In this document: positions 44,615-53,783 of the stretch, in pieces
Layout of the letters: the number at the start of each line of letters is the position of its first letter
How positions within the stretch are numbered: the stretch's first letter is position 1
NCBI GenBank assembly: GCA_964344295.1
Contig: CAYFMR010000003.1
Location: 77,201-141,200, forward strand
Reading direction: 5' to 3'
Source: JAAYFJ01 sp964344295
GTDB taxonomy: Bacteria > Bacillota > Clostridia > Tissierellales > Peptoniphilaceae
Length of the DNA stretch: 64,000 nucleotides
The notes under the pieces: generated by a model
Told to the model about the DNA's origin: nothing
Databases searched by the model: none
The model's input: the letters and a program-made list of their open reading frames with translations, nothing else
Made by a program: the position numbers and the translations under genes

Positions 44615-44650
44615 AAAGCACAAGGACCAAAGGCCCTATGTGCTTTTTTT
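44615..44650 (+). terminator. orphan terminator upstream of mraZ promoter
   Basis: AAAGCACA, GGACC/GGCCC-type inner pairs, TGTGCTTTTTTT. It is 197 bases after the previous terminator with no gene between, so it either ends a small RNA or is a second safeguard. Confidence 0.75.
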
Positions 44651-44661
44651 ACTTACAGGTG

Positions 44662-44690
44662 TTGGATTTTCTCCTATTATGGTGTAAAAT
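44662..44690 (+). promoter_or_regulatory. promoter of mraZ and the division/wall cluster
   Basis: TTGGAT and TAAAAT, 17-base spacer; the start point would fall at the first MraZ repeat. Confidence 0.78.
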
Positions 44691-44696
44691 AACCAT

Positions 44697-44726
44697 AAAG
44701 TGGTACGAAGTGGTAGAAAGTGGTAA
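44697..44726 (+). promoter_or_regulatory. MraZ operator: three 10-base repeats
   Basis: AAAGTGGTAC, GAAGTGGTAG, AAAGTGGTAA, directly repeated with a 10-base period. This matches the MraZ box (AAAGTG[G/T]N3 repeats) and overlaps the predicted start point, as expected for autorepression. Confidence 0.85.
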
Positions 44727-44751
44727 ATTCTACGAAAAGGTGGTTGAAGAA

Positions 44752-45183
44752 ATGTTTATTGGTGAATTTCAACATACCTTAGACCCTAAAGGTCGTTTAA
44801 TCATCCCTGCAAAATTCCGTGAAGACTTAGGCTACGAATTTGTCATTACGAAGGGATTGGACGGCTGCCTTTTTGTGTATCCAAAATCGGAGTGGGCTGT
44901 GATGGAAAACAAAATGAAAGCCCTTCCGCTGACCAATAAAAAAGCAAGAACGTTTAAACGCTTTTTCTTTTCAGGAGCAAGCGAGTGTACTCTGGATCGT
45001 CAAGGTCGGGTTTTAATCCCGGGCAACTTGCGTGAATATGCCGGGCTCACAAAAGACGTAGTATTAGCCGGCGTGACAACCCACTTGGAAATTTGGGACA
45101 GAAATATGTGGGATGAAGTCAACGATATGGACAATATTGATTTCGATGAAGTGGCGGAAGCCATGTCTGAGTTGGGAATTTAG
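44752..45183 (+). CDS. mraZ: transcriptional regulator MraZ
   Basis: DNA-binding repressor of the division and cell-wall cluster, 143 residues, with two AbrB-like SpoVT halves. The first begins FIGEFQHTLDPKGRLIIPAKF and the second has ECTLDRQGRVLIPGNLREY. The repeated DxxGR-IP motif is intact in both. Start at 44752 matches the conserved N-terminus; upstream in-frame codons cover the operator. Direct repeats of its known box lie between promoter and start codon. Confidence 0.96.
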   Translation: MFIGEFQHTLDPKGRLIIPAKFREDLGYEFVITKGLDGCLFVYPKSEWAVMENKMKALPLTNKKARTFKRFFFSGASECTLDRQGRVLIPGNLREYAGLTKDVVLAGVTTHLEIWDRNMWDEVNDMDNIDFDEVAEAMSELGI

Positions 45184-45192
45184 GAGGCAACA

Positions 45193-46131
45193 ATGTATCA
45201 TTGCCCCATTATGGTTTCAGAAGTGATTGCAGGTTTGGTCACTAATCCTGAAGGAACCTATATTGATGCGACACTGGGGGGAGGCGGTCACAGTGAGGCC
45301 ATCGTCAAGACGCTAAGAGGTGGAAGACTGATTGGCATCGACCAGGACCAAGACGCCATTGACGAGGCCACCAAAAGGTTGGCAGCTTATCCTCAAGTGA
45401 CCATAGTTAAAAGTAATTTTGTAAAAATCGATAAAGTTTGTCAGTCATTGGGAATTGAAGCCGTGGATGGCATCCTGATGGATATTGGTGTTTCCAGTCA
45501 TCAGCTCGATGACGGCGAGCGCGGATTTTCTTACCATCAAGACGCTCCTTTGGACATGCGTATGGACCAAACGGGCGACTTAACTGCTTACGATGTGGTC
45601 AATACTTACTCGGAAGAAGCTTTGGAAGAACTGATTCTTAACTACGGGGAAGAACGCTGGGCCAAACGCATTGCAGCATTTATTTGTCATAATCGGGAGA
45701 AGCAGAACATCGAAACGACATTAGAATTGGATGCAGTGATTAAAAGTGCCATTCCAAAACAAGTGCGCATGCAAATGAAGCACCCATCTAAAAAAGTGTT
45801 TCAAGCCATTCGCATGGAAGTCAACCAGGAGTTACCAGTGCTGGACGAAGCGCTAGATAAAGCGTTGACGCTTTTAAAACCGGGTGGCCGTTTAGCGGTT
45901 TTAACGTTCCATTCATTGGAAGACCGCATTGTCAAAAATAAATTTCGCTACTGGCAAGAAGATTGCGTTTGTCCTCCGACTTCGCCGATTTGCCAGTGTG
46001 ATAAGAAAATAGAAGCTACAATCATCACGCGAAAACCGCTGGTCGCAACCGAAGAAGAGTTGGCCATCAACCCTCGAGCTGCTTCGGCAAAACTGCGCAT
46101 TGTGGAGAAAACAAAGGAGGAAGCCCTGTGA
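45193..46131 (+). CDS. rsmH: 16S rRNA (cytosine(1402)-N4)-methyltransferase
   Basis: SAM-dependent enzyme of 312 residues that methylates C1402 in the ribosomal P site. It starts YHCPIMVSEVIAGL, with the SAM loop DATLGGGGHSEAI (about residues 27-39), then ILMDIGVSSHQLDDGERGFSY and LTFHSLEDRIVK. TAGGAGG precedes the ATG. The stop overlaps the ftsL start as GTGA. Confidence 0.96.
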   Translation: MYHCPIMVSEVIAGLVTNPEGTYIDATLGGGGHSEAIVKTLRGGRLIGIDQDQDAIDEATKRLAAYPQVTIVKSNFVKIDKVCQSLGIEAVDGILMDIGVSSHQLDDGERGFSYHQDAPLDMRMDQTGDLTAYDVVNTYSEEALEELILNYGEERWAKRIAAFICHNREKQNIETTLELDAVIKSAIPKQVRMQMKHPSKKVFQAIRMEVNQELPVLDEALDKALTLLKPGGRLAVLTFHSLEDRIVKNKFRYWQEDCVCPPTSPICQCDKKIEATIITRKPLVATEEELAINPRAASAKLRIVEKTKEEAL

Positions 46132-46598
46132 GTGCAGTAAGAAAAATTGATCCCGTGTACCAACAGCCGAATACAACCCCGAAACGTCGCGTACCTGCTC
46201 GTCCTCCGCAAAAAAGAATGAAAAAAGCGCCGAAAACGAATCCGTTTTTGAGTTTGTTTGTCGTCTTGGGAGTGGCGGCTGTCTTTGCCCTAGGCTTGTT
46301 TATTTTGCGTGGTTATGCTAATATAACAACAGTCCGAGCGGAACTTTCAAAGCAAGAAATGACGATTGATGAACTGGAAAAACGCGTAAACGATTTGACG
46401 GTTCAAGTGGAAAGCATTAAGAGTTCCTCGAAGATTGAAGAATCAGCGATGTACAAACTGGGTTTGGTGTATCCTGATGAAAGCCAAATGGTGGCGGTAT
46501 CAGTGCCTGAACCCTCGGTATTTATGCCGCAAGAGACCAGTGACGCCACAAGAGGACGTGTCAAAACCGTGCTCCGATTTTTCTCGGGAGCTTTTTAG
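46128..46598 (+). CDS. ftsL: cell division protein FtsL-like
   Basis: Bitopic septal protein of 156 residues. A basic, proline-rich cytoplasmic part (about 1-38) is followed by one helix (about 40-62, LFVVLGVAAVFALGLFIL) and a coiled coil (about 68-105, TIDELEKRVNDLTVQVESIK). It ends in an extracytoplasmic tail with YKLGLVYPDES. FtsL sequences are poorly conserved; topology and position between rsmH and the transpeptidase gene support the call. It starts with GTG. Confidence 0.85.
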   Translation: MSAVRKIDPVYQQPNTTPKRRVPARPPQKRMKKAPKTNPFLSLFVVLGVAAVFALGLFILRGYANITTVRAELSKQEMTIDELEKRVNDLTVQVESIKSSSKIEESAMYKLGLVYPDESQMVAVSVPEPSVFMPQETSDATRGRVKTVLRFFSGAF

Positions 46599-46610
46599 GG
46601 GGAACTGTTT

Positions 46611-48821
46611 TTGAAAAAGACTATTAATCATAATGCACGCATGAGAATCATACTGGGCATTATGATTTTTATTTGTATCGTTATTTTTGGGAGGCTCTTT
46701 TACGTACAGATCATAAAGGGCAATGAATTGAGCCGAAAGGCCTTACAAGAAATGGTGCGTTCCATTGATATTAAGAGTGAGCGGGGCGAAATCGTGGATG
46801 CCAAAGGAAAGAAGTGGGCAGTCAACGAAAACACCGCTTCAGTCTGGTACAACCCAGATGGGGTGAGTAAAGAAATTCCTGAAGGAAAGACAGAAAGCTA
46901 TTTTGACGAAGTATGCCGCACGGTGGCTGAGATTATGAGCTTGCCCATCGAGCAGGTGAGAACCGAGTTGGGTGAGGCCACCACATCAGTAAAAATCGGT
47001 GGATGGGCCACACCGGAGCAGGCTATGGCCTTAAGGGAATTAAAGTATACTTGCCTAACGGTTGTGGATGATAAAAAACGAATCTATCCCAATGGAGAAT
47101 TGGCGGCAGATATTTTAGGCTTTACGAATATGGATCACGAAGGATTGTATGGTGTGGAAGCATCATACAATTTTGACCTGTCCGGAGTTCCGGGGCAATG
47201 GAGTAAGCAAACAGACTTATTTAATCGCCAGATGGCGTTGACATCAGAGCGAAAACTAAACCCTACGAATGGGAATACCATCGTGACGACAATTGACGAA
47301 ACGATCCAAAGCATTTTACACGAAGAGGCTAAAAAGGCGTATTATGACTTTCAGGCAAAGCGGGTAACGATCTTGATGCAGGATCCTAAAACGGGATTTA
47401 TGATGGGTATGGCTAACTACCCGACCTATGACCCGAACCAACCGCGAGCAGCCAGAGATCCTCAAGAAGCTGCACAGTGGGCATCGATGCCAGAAGAAGA
47501 GGTTTTGAATCAATGGTACGAAATGTGGAAAAATCCTGCGATTTCCAATATTTATGAGCCAGGATCCACGTTTAAGACCATCACTGCGGCGGCGGCTTTG
47601 GAAGAAGCGAAATCCAGCCCGGAGCAACACTACTATTGCTCAGGGGTTGTGCGAGATTTACCGGAAGTGGAGTTACGATGTGCAGTCTACCCCAACGCCC
47701 ACGGCGATATTTCGCTGAGACAAGCCCTTGAGCAGAGCTGTAACGTGGCTTTTGTCAGCTTGGGACGTCATATGGGGCCGAAACTGATGTATAAATATTT
47801 ACGGGCCTTTGGATTTGGATCCTTAACGGGCATTGACATTGCCGGAGAAGGGGAAGGGCTGATCCCTGCCAGCCCCGAATCCATGGCGGAAGTGGATGTG
47901 GCGACGATGAGTTACGGCCACGGTTTTTCAGTGACACCCATCCAGATGATCAATGGTCTGACAAGCGTGATTAACGGGGGAAGGTTGATGACGCCTCGCG
48001 TGATCCAGGAAATCCGAGATCAAAATGGTGATGTGATTAAAACCTATGAGCCAGAGATGAAGCGGCAGGTGCTATCCGACACTACGTCCAACGAAATGCG
48101 TGATATGCTAGAAGGCGTTGTGACGGCAGGAAGCGGAAAACGTGCCCAAGTGCCCGGGTATCGCGTCGGCGGTAAGACGGGAACAGCAGATAAAGTCATT
48201 GATGGTAAGGTGGGTCAAGGTCGCTATATCGCGTCCTTTTTTGGCTTTGCGCCTGTAGAAGACCCACGATTTTCCCTGCTGGTGGTCATTGATGATCCCT
48301 CTTCGGGACAATACTATGGTGGTGTGACGGCAGCTCCGGTGGCTCAGCGGGTCATGGTGCAGACACTGGAGTACTTGGATCAGGGCGCGCCGCAGCCTGT
48401 TAATGAGCAAAGCGGCGAAATGACTATCGTACCTTATGTGGTAGATTTGAAGTTAGAAGATGCAGGCAGATTGCTGGTGAAAGCGGGTCTGCGTATGGAA
48501 GTGGAGTTTAATGAGCAAAACGACAGAGCTGTTGTCGCAGGACAGTTGATTCCGGCAGGCACGTCAGTTCCCAAAGGAACCGTGGTCGATTTGAGCCTGC
48601 GTTACCCGGAGGCACTGATCGAAGATGAGCAAGTGGATCAAGAAGCGACCACGCCCATGCCTTCGTTAATCGGCCTGTCGAAGGCTCAGGCTTTACAAGA
48701 GTTACAACCCCTTGTATTGCAAGTGAATGTTGAAGGAGAAGGGCGCGTGGTCTCGCAAGAACCCGGTGCAAACACGCCGGTGAAAGAGGGAGACACTGTC
48801 ACCATACGCTGTGAAGATTAA
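46611..48821 (+). CDS. ftsI: class B penicillin-binding protein with two PASTA domains (FtsI/SpoVD type)
   Basis: Septal peptidoglycan transpeptidase of 736 residues. One N-terminal helix (about 11-32) precedes a dimerisation domain. The transpeptidase has GSTFK (Ser about 319), SCN (about 376) and KTGTAD (about 522). Two PASTA repeats occupy about 605-735 (IVPYVVDLKLEDAGRLL, MPSLIGLSKAQALQEL). It starts with TTG at 46611 behind AGGGGGA. Sporulating relatives often have separate ftsI and spoVD copies here; there is one only. Confidence 0.93.
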   Translation: MKKTINHNARMRIILGIMIFICIVIFGRLFYVQIIKGNELSRKALQEMVRSIDIKSERGEIVDAKGKKWAVNENTASVWYNPDGVSKEIPEGKTESYFDEVCRTVAEIMSLPIEQVRTELGEATTSVKIGGWATPEQAMALRELKYTCLTVVDDKKRIYPNGELAADILGFTNMDHEGLYGVEASYNFDLSGVPGQWSKQTDLFNRQMALTSERKLNPTNGNTIVTTIDETIQSILHEEAKKAYYDFQAKRVTILMQDPKTGFMMGMANYPTYDPNQPRAARDPQEAAQWASMPEEEVLNQWYEMWKNPAISNIYEPGSTFKTITAAAALEEAKSSPEQHYYCSGVVRDLPEVELRCAVYPNAHGDISLRQALEQSCNVAFVSLGRHMGPKLMYKYLRAFGFGSLTGIDIAGEGEGLIPASPESMAEVDVATMSYGHGFSVTPIQMINGLTSVINGGRLMTPRVIQEIRDQNGDVIKTYEPEMKRQVLSDTTSNEMRDMLEGVVTAGSGKRAQVPGYRVGGKTGTADKVIDGKVGQGRYIASFFGFAPVEDPRFSLLVVIDDPSSGQYYGGVTAAPVAQRVMVQTLEYLDQGAPQPVNEQSGEMTIVPYVVDLKLEDAGRLLVKAGLRMEVEFNEQNDRAVVAGQLIPAGTSVPKGTVVDLSLRYPEALIEDEQVDQEATTPMPSLIGLSKAQALQELQPLVLQVNVEGEGRVVSQEPGANTPVKEGDTVTIRCED

Positions 48822-48835
48822 GGAGATTAGGTCAT

Positions 48836-50305
48836 ATGAAATTATGGGATTTGGTCAAAGGGATTGAAGCAGAGGTCACCGGCTTTTCAGAACAAGAAGT
48901 CAAAGGAGTTGCAGAGGACTCCAGAAAAGTTGTGCCAGGAGGCATTTTTGCCGCTGTTAAAGGGCACACAGTGGACGGCCATGATTTTATCGAAGATGCT
49001 ATCGGCCGGGGTGCTGTGGCCATTGTGCATGAAGACCCGGTTACCTTGCCAGAGGGTGTGGCATCCATACGCGTTCCAGATACGGAAAAGGCCATCGCCA
49101 AGATCAGCTATGAATTCTATGGCCGCCCTGATGAATCAATGACGATGATCGGCATTACTGGCACCAATGGAAAGACGAGTTCTACCTATTTTATTGGCTC
49201 TATTCTGGAAGCCATGGGGAAAAAGGTGGGCATTATGGGCACTAATGGTGCAGTCATTGGAAACGAACACTTAACGCTTCAAAATACGACTCCCCATCCG
49301 GTAGTCTTACACGAGATGCTAGCCAAGATGGTGCAAGCGGGCTGTACCTATTGTGTGATGGAGACTTCCTCCCATGCGCTGGATTTGGGCAGGGTTGAGC
49401 ACCTCCACTTTGACTATGCTCTATTTACGAATTTGACACAGGATCACTTGGATTTTCATCAGGATATGGAACACTATTATCAGGCCAAGTTGAAGCTATT
49501 TTTTAAGGCGAAAAAAATGGCCATCATCAACGGCGACGACCCCTATGGTCGTCGACTATTAGAAGATATGCCGAAAGACTTGCCGCGTTTGATCTATGGT
49601 ATTGATGCCGATGATGCTGCCATTCAAGCGTCCCAGTTGGTCTACCATTTAAACGGTGTGTCTTACCATTTAACGCTACCGCAAGGAGAAGTGGATTTGC
49701 ACACCAAGACGCCAGGGCGATTCACAGTCTATAACACCATGATGGCTGCAGGTTTAGCAGCTGAACTAGGCGCTCCTCTAGAAGTCATTCGGGAAACATT
49801 GGATGCTCACCCGGGCGTGAAGGGGCGTTTCCAAGTGGTTCATACTGAGACGGACTACCACGTCATCATCGACTACGCCCATACACCGGATTCATTGGAA
49901 AAAATCTTACAAGCAGTGAATGAGTTTAAGACAGGACGATTAGTGGTGATTTTCGGTGCGGGTGGAGATCGTGATCATGCCAAGCGCCCGTTAATGGGAG
50001 CGGCGGCAGGAAAGTATGCCGATTTCTCCATCATTACCTCGGATAACCCACGTAGCGAGGATCCGGAGGCCATTATCACCGATATCCTTGAGGGAATCAC
50101 ACCTCACACAGATCAGTTCGTGACCATTACGGACCGGAAAGAGGCTATTTATTATGCCATTGATCATGCGCAAAAAGACGACATGATCGTCCTAGCTGGG
50201 AAGGGCCATGAAACGTATGTGCTGCGTCATGGCATCAAATATCCTTTCGATGAAGAAGCCATTGTGATGGAATACATTCAGGCAAAAAAGAAAGAGCAGG
50301 CATAG
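48836..50305 (+). CDS. murE: UDP-MurNAc-tripeptide synthetase (meso-diaminopimelate adding)
   Basis: Adds the third stem-peptide residue; 489 residues. ATP site GITGTNGKTSSTYF (about 107-120), central HLDFHQDMEHY region, and the C-terminal specificity motif DNPR at about residues 403-406, which marks the meso-DAP enzyme rather than the lysine type. AAGGAG precedes the ATG. The next gene is mraY, not murF. Confidence 0.95.
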   Translation: MKLWDLVKGIEAEVTGFSEQEVKGVAEDSRKVVPGGIFAAVKGHTVDGHDFIEDAIGRGAVAIVHEDPVTLPEGVASIRVPDTEKAIAKISYEFYGRPDESMTMIGITGTNGKTSSTYFIGSILEAMGKKVGIMGTNGAVIGNEHLTLQNTTPHPVVLHEMLAKMVQAGCTYCVMETSSHALDLGRVEHLHFDYALFTNLTQDHLDFHQDMEHYYQAKLKLFFKAKKMAIINGDDPYGRRLLEDMPKDLPRLIYGIDADDAAIQASQLVYHLNGVSYHLTLPQGEVDLHTKTPGRFTVYNTMMAAGLAAELGAPLEVIRETLDAHPGVKGRFQVVHTETDYHVIIDYAHTPDSLEKILQAVNEFKTGRLVVIFGAGGDRDHAKRPLMGAAAGKYADFSIITSDNPRSEDPEAIITDILEGITPHTDQFVTITDRKEAIYYAIDHAQKDDMIVLAGKGHETYVLRHGIKYPFDEEAIVMEYIQAKKKEQA

Positions 50306-50308
50306 GAG

Positions 50309-51265
50309 ATGGAAAAACCCTACTTAATTGACTTTATTTTGGCGCTAGTCATCGCCGTTATAGCAGGGACATTATTAATTCCCTGGCTTAAAAAACTGCG
50401 TGTGGGTCAATCGATACGAGAAGAGGGACCGCAAACGCATATGAAAAAATCCGGTACGCCCACTATTGGCGGCCTGATCTTCATCCTGGCCACAGTGTTG
50501 GTGTCCCTGGTGAAAGGGCTTTGGAAAACGGACGCCATCGTGATTCTCGTGTCCATGCTGGCTTTTGGGCTAGTAGGATTTTTAGATGACTATATCATCG
50601 TCGTAAAAAAACGAAACTTGGGATTAACGGCTAGGCAAAAACTGGTTGGTCAAATTTTGGCGTCAGTTATCGTGTTAGCGCTCTATATCCATTTCAAGGG
50701 AACAGCCTTTCCCATGATTCTGCCATTTACAGGAGGTAGGAGCGTTCAATTGGGACTTTGGTGGGGGATACCCCTGTTTGCCTTTGTTTTAGTGGCAACG
50801 ACAAACAGTGTAAATCTCACTGACGGTCTGGACGGTTTGGCCTCGGGCATGGTGGTATTTTATATGATTTTTGTATGGTTGATTGCTCGGGACATCCACG
50901 AGCCCATTGCCCATTTTGCGATGATTTTAGCAGCTTCTCTTTTGGGGTTTTTATTTTATAATCACTATCCAGCCAAGGTTTTTATGGGAGATACGGGGTC
51001 ATTGGCTTTAGGAGCCGCACTGGCGACAGCGCCGATGATGCTTGATTTGACCCTCTTTATTCCCATTGCAGGCTTGGTGTTCGTCTTAGAGACCTTAAGT
51101 GTGATGATTCAGGTCTTTGCCTACAAACGATATAAGAAACGAGTATTTCTGATGAGTCCCTTACACCATCACTTTGAACAAAAGGGATGGGAAGAAGTCA
51201 AGGTAGTGAAAGTATTTTATATCGCTGCCGTGGTATGTATGATAGTCGCATATATGGCGTATTAG
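50309..51265 (+). CDS. mraY: phospho-MurNAc-pentapeptide transferase
   Basis: Membrane enzyme of 318 residues that makes lipid I from UDP-MurNAc-pentapeptide and undecaprenyl phosphate. About ten helices; motifs THMKKSGTPTIGGL, FLDDYIIVVKKRN, NSVNLTDGLDGLASG and HHHFEQKGW. The ATG is only three bases after the murE stop and its GGAG abuts the start, so translation is probably coupled to murE. Confidence 0.96.
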   Translation: MEKPYLIDFILALVIAVIAGTLLIPWLKKLRVGQSIREEGPQTHMKKSGTPTIGGLIFILATVLVSLVKGLWKTDAIVILVSMLAFGLVGFLDDYIIVVKKRNLGLTARQKLVGQILASVIVLALYIHFKGTAFPMILPFTGGRSVQLGLWWGIPLFAFVLVATTNSVNLTDGLDGLASGMVVFYMIFVWLIARDIHEPIAHFAMILAASLLGFLFYNHYPAKVFMGDTGSLALGAALATAPMMLDLTLFIPIAGLVFVLETLSVMIQVFAYKRYKKRVFLMSPLHHHFEQKGWEEVKVVKVFYIAAVVCMIVAYMAY

Positions 51266-51279
51266 AAAGCAGTGAGAGA

Positions 51280-52620
51280 ATGGGAAACATACTGATTTTA
51301 GGCATGGGCGTTTCCGGTCAGTCCGCGTTAAAGAGATGGTTAGCTATGGGGAAAACGCCAATGCTTTACGATGATCGTGGTGGCGTGTACCAAGGCATAG
51401 AGGCTATCCGTGATATACAGGCTGTTTCATGGTTAGAGATTGATGCCGTGATGAAGAGTCCCGGTATTAAACCGGTACACCCGGTGATCGTCGAGGCACA
51501 AAAACGAGGTATTCCCGTCATCAGCGATGTGGAATTGGCGTACCGCTTGCCCCATCAGGGGAAAATCGTGGCGGTGACCGGAACGAACGGTAAAACGACC
51601 ACAACAGCGGCGATTACCTGGATCCTGAACCAAGGAGGAAAAAAGGCCCAAGCGGTAGGTAACATTGGTGTGGGCGTGGTGGATGCCCTGCAGGTCGGTG
51701 CTGATGACGAGCACCATGTCATGGAATTATCCAGTTTTCAGCTAGCGCATGTTATGGATTTTAAGCCGGATGTGGCATTGATCACCAATATCACGCCGGA
51801 TCATTTGGACTGGCACGGAACATTTGAACATTACCGTGATGCTAAGCTACAAGTGATGAAAAAACAAACAGACCAGGATATTGCTATTCTCAACGATGAT
51901 GACCCCGTCTTACATGAGTTCGCACCTCAAGGGCCGAAGGTGATTAGGTTCTCTGTGACACACCAAGTAGAAGGCTGGTACTTAGATGGTGAGCAAATCG
52001 TGTGTCGAAACAACGGCGAAGTGACACCGGTCATGATGCGCAGTGAAATTCCGCTGGTGGGTATGCACAATGTTGAGAATTTACTGGGGGCCATGGCGGT
52101 ATGCGATGCCTTGGGTATGGACAGAGAAACGATCGTTCGCGGCGTGCGGACGTTTCAAGCGGTGGCTCATCGTATTGAACCAGTGGGATCCATACGGGGA
52201 GCTTTGTACTATAATGACTCCAAGGGAACCAATCCCGAGGCTAGCGTCAAGGCCATTGAGGCCATGGAAGGTAAACCTCTTTATTTGATTGCCGGAGGCT
52301 ATGATAAGGGATCGGATTTTTCTCTTTATGCCCAAACGGCGAAACCGTCGTTGTGCTATGTGTATCTGCTGGGGCAGACGGCGGCTAAGGTGAAAGAAGC
52401 GTTTTTGAAGGAAGGTATTCCCGCAGAGAAACTAGTCGATGTCTCATCCTTGAAAGAAGCGGTAGATTTAGCGAAAAAAGAAGCCAAAGATGGCGCGGTG
52501 GTGCTTTTAAGCCCTGCTTGTGCCAGCTGGGGCATGTATGATAATTACGAACAGCGAGGAGACGAATTCCGTCAACTGGTAAAGGAGAGTGAACAGTGGG
52601 CCAAAAGGGAGCACAACTAA
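51280..52620 (+). CDS. murD: UDP-MurNAc-L-alanine:D-glutamate ligase
   Basis: Adds D-Glu to UDP-MurNAc-Ala; 446 residues. ILGMGVSGQSALKR at the N-terminus, ATP loop AVTGTNGKTTTTAAI (about residues 96-110), NITPDHLDWHG, and YYNDSKGTNPEAS. Start at 51280 follows GTGAGAG and fits the conserved N-terminus; longer in-frame versions overlap mraY. The end overlaps ftsW by 25 bases. Confidence 0.95.
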   Translation: MGNILILGMGVSGQSALKRWLAMGKTPMLYDDRGGVYQGIEAIRDIQAVSWLEIDAVMKSPGIKPVHPVIVEAQKRGIPVISDVELAYRLPHQGKIVAVTGTNGKTTTTAAITWILNQGGKKAQAVGNIGVGVVDALQVGADDEHHVMELSSFQLAHVMDFKPDVALITNITPDHLDWHGTFEHYRDAKLQVMKKQTDQDIAILNDDDPVLHEFAPQGPKVIRFSVTHQVEGWYLDGEQIVCRNNGEVTPVMMRSEIPLVGMHNVENLLGAMAVCDALGMDRETIVRGVRTFQAVAHRIEPVGSIRGALYYNDSKGTNPEASVKAIEAMEGKPLYLIAGGYDKGSDFSLYAQTAKPSLCYVYLLGQTAAKVKEAFLKEGIPAEKLVDVSSLKEAVDLAKKEAKDGAVVLLSPACASWGMYDNYEQRGDEFRQLVKESEQWAKREHN

Positions 52621-53783
52621 ATAAGAAATCCCGAACCCCACAGCGGAGAGTCAGACGTGTAAAAAAGGGAGCTGTTGATAAGCCCCTATTGGTATTGACC
52701 GCTGTTTTGGTGGTCTTGGGTTTAAGCATGGTCTATAGTGCCTCCTGGCCGTCAGGAGTCTATGACTACGGTAATGGATCTTACTTTATCAAAGGGCAAG
52801 TGAGAGCAGCTATTTTAGGCACAATCCTCATGGTCGTAGCTATGTCTGTGGATTATCGGTCGTACCGTCGTCTGGCATTGCCTATATTTTTGATCACTCT
52901 GTTTTCAGGACTGCTAGTATTTACACCATTGGCTAAAGAGGTGTATGGGGCCAAACGCTGGGTGGACCTGGGGCCGATCTCCTTTATGCCTGCTGACTTG
53001 ATTAAAGCCGGGGCAGTTCTCTTCTTTGCTTCATGGTTGGCTGAAAACGAAGCGTATACACGAGATTTTGGAAAAGGTATGATACGTAACTCTGTCATCA
53101 TTTTTATCCCTGTAGCAGTCATTGCAGCCTCCAAGGACTTAAGTACACCACTTATTTTAGCCATGACACTCTACTCCATGTTCCTTGTGGCAGGGATGAA
53201 GATTAGCCAGCTTGTCCCGATTGCTCTGGCAGGAGGGGCTATCATCTATAAAGCGGCTCTGGATCCCGAAAAATATGCCTATCGCTGGGACCGTATTATC
53301 AGCGTATACGCTCCAGAGCGAGTGCCCGATGCCGCGATGAATATCCGGTGGCAGCTAAATCACAGTCTATATGCTCTCGGAATTGGTGGATTTAGTGGGA
53401 GTGGGCTAGGACTGAGCACCCAAAAATATACGTATTTGAGCTTTGCCTATAATGACTTCATCTTTGCCGTTATTGGCGAGGAGTGGGGACTGTTGGGCAC
53501 GACACTGGTCGTCGTGCTATTTGTGCTATTTATTGGTCGTGGATTTTACATCGCCAGCAGACAACAAGATAGTTTTGGGCGCTATCTGGCAACGGGGATC
53601 ACCTGCCTCATTGGTTGGCAGGCATTGGTCAATATCAGTGCAGTGATTGGCTTAATTCCGACGACAGGAGTTACCTTGCCCTTCTTTAGTCAAGGGGGCA
53701 CGAGTTTAATGGTTACCATGTTATTGGTAGGGGTGTTGTTGAACATGTCGAGATTCATGACGAAACGAGGTGAGACACCGTGA
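52596..53783 (+). CDS. ftsW: FtsW peptidoglycan glycosyltransferase (SEDS)
   Basis: Polytopic SEDS protein of 395 residues that polymerises septal glycan with the class B PBP. A basic cytoplasmic N-terminus (about 1-27) precedes ten predicted helices. Signatures: YGAKRWVDLGPISFMPADL, ASKDLSTPLILAMTL and GLIPTTGVTLPFFSQGGTS. GTG start at 52596 follows AAGGAG. It sits between murD and murG as is usual. Confidence 0.95.
   Translation: MGQKGAQLNKKSRTPQRRVRRVKKGAVDKPLLVLTAVLVVLGLSMVYSASWPSGVYDYGNGSYFIKGQVRAAILGTILMVVAMSVDYRSYRRLALPIFLITLFSGLLVFTPLAKEVYGAKRWVDLGPISFMPADLIKAGAVLFFASWLAENEAYTRDFGKGMIRNSVIIFIPVAVIAASKDLSTPLILAMTLYSMFLVAGMKISQLVPIALAGGAIIYKAALDPEKYAYRWDRIISVYAPERVPDAAMNIRWQLNHSLYALGIGGFSGSGLGLSTQKYTYLSFAYNDFIFAVIGEEWGLLGTTLVVVLFVLFIGRGFYIASRQQDSFGRYLATGITCLIGWQALVNISAVIGLIPTTGVTLPFFSQGGTSLMVTMLLVGVLLNMSRFMTKRGETP

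Noticed and set aside
44530..44751. N-terminally extended MraZ
   Set aside because: The frame is open upstream, but those codons cover the promoter, operator and a terminator. The conserved protein starts at 44752.
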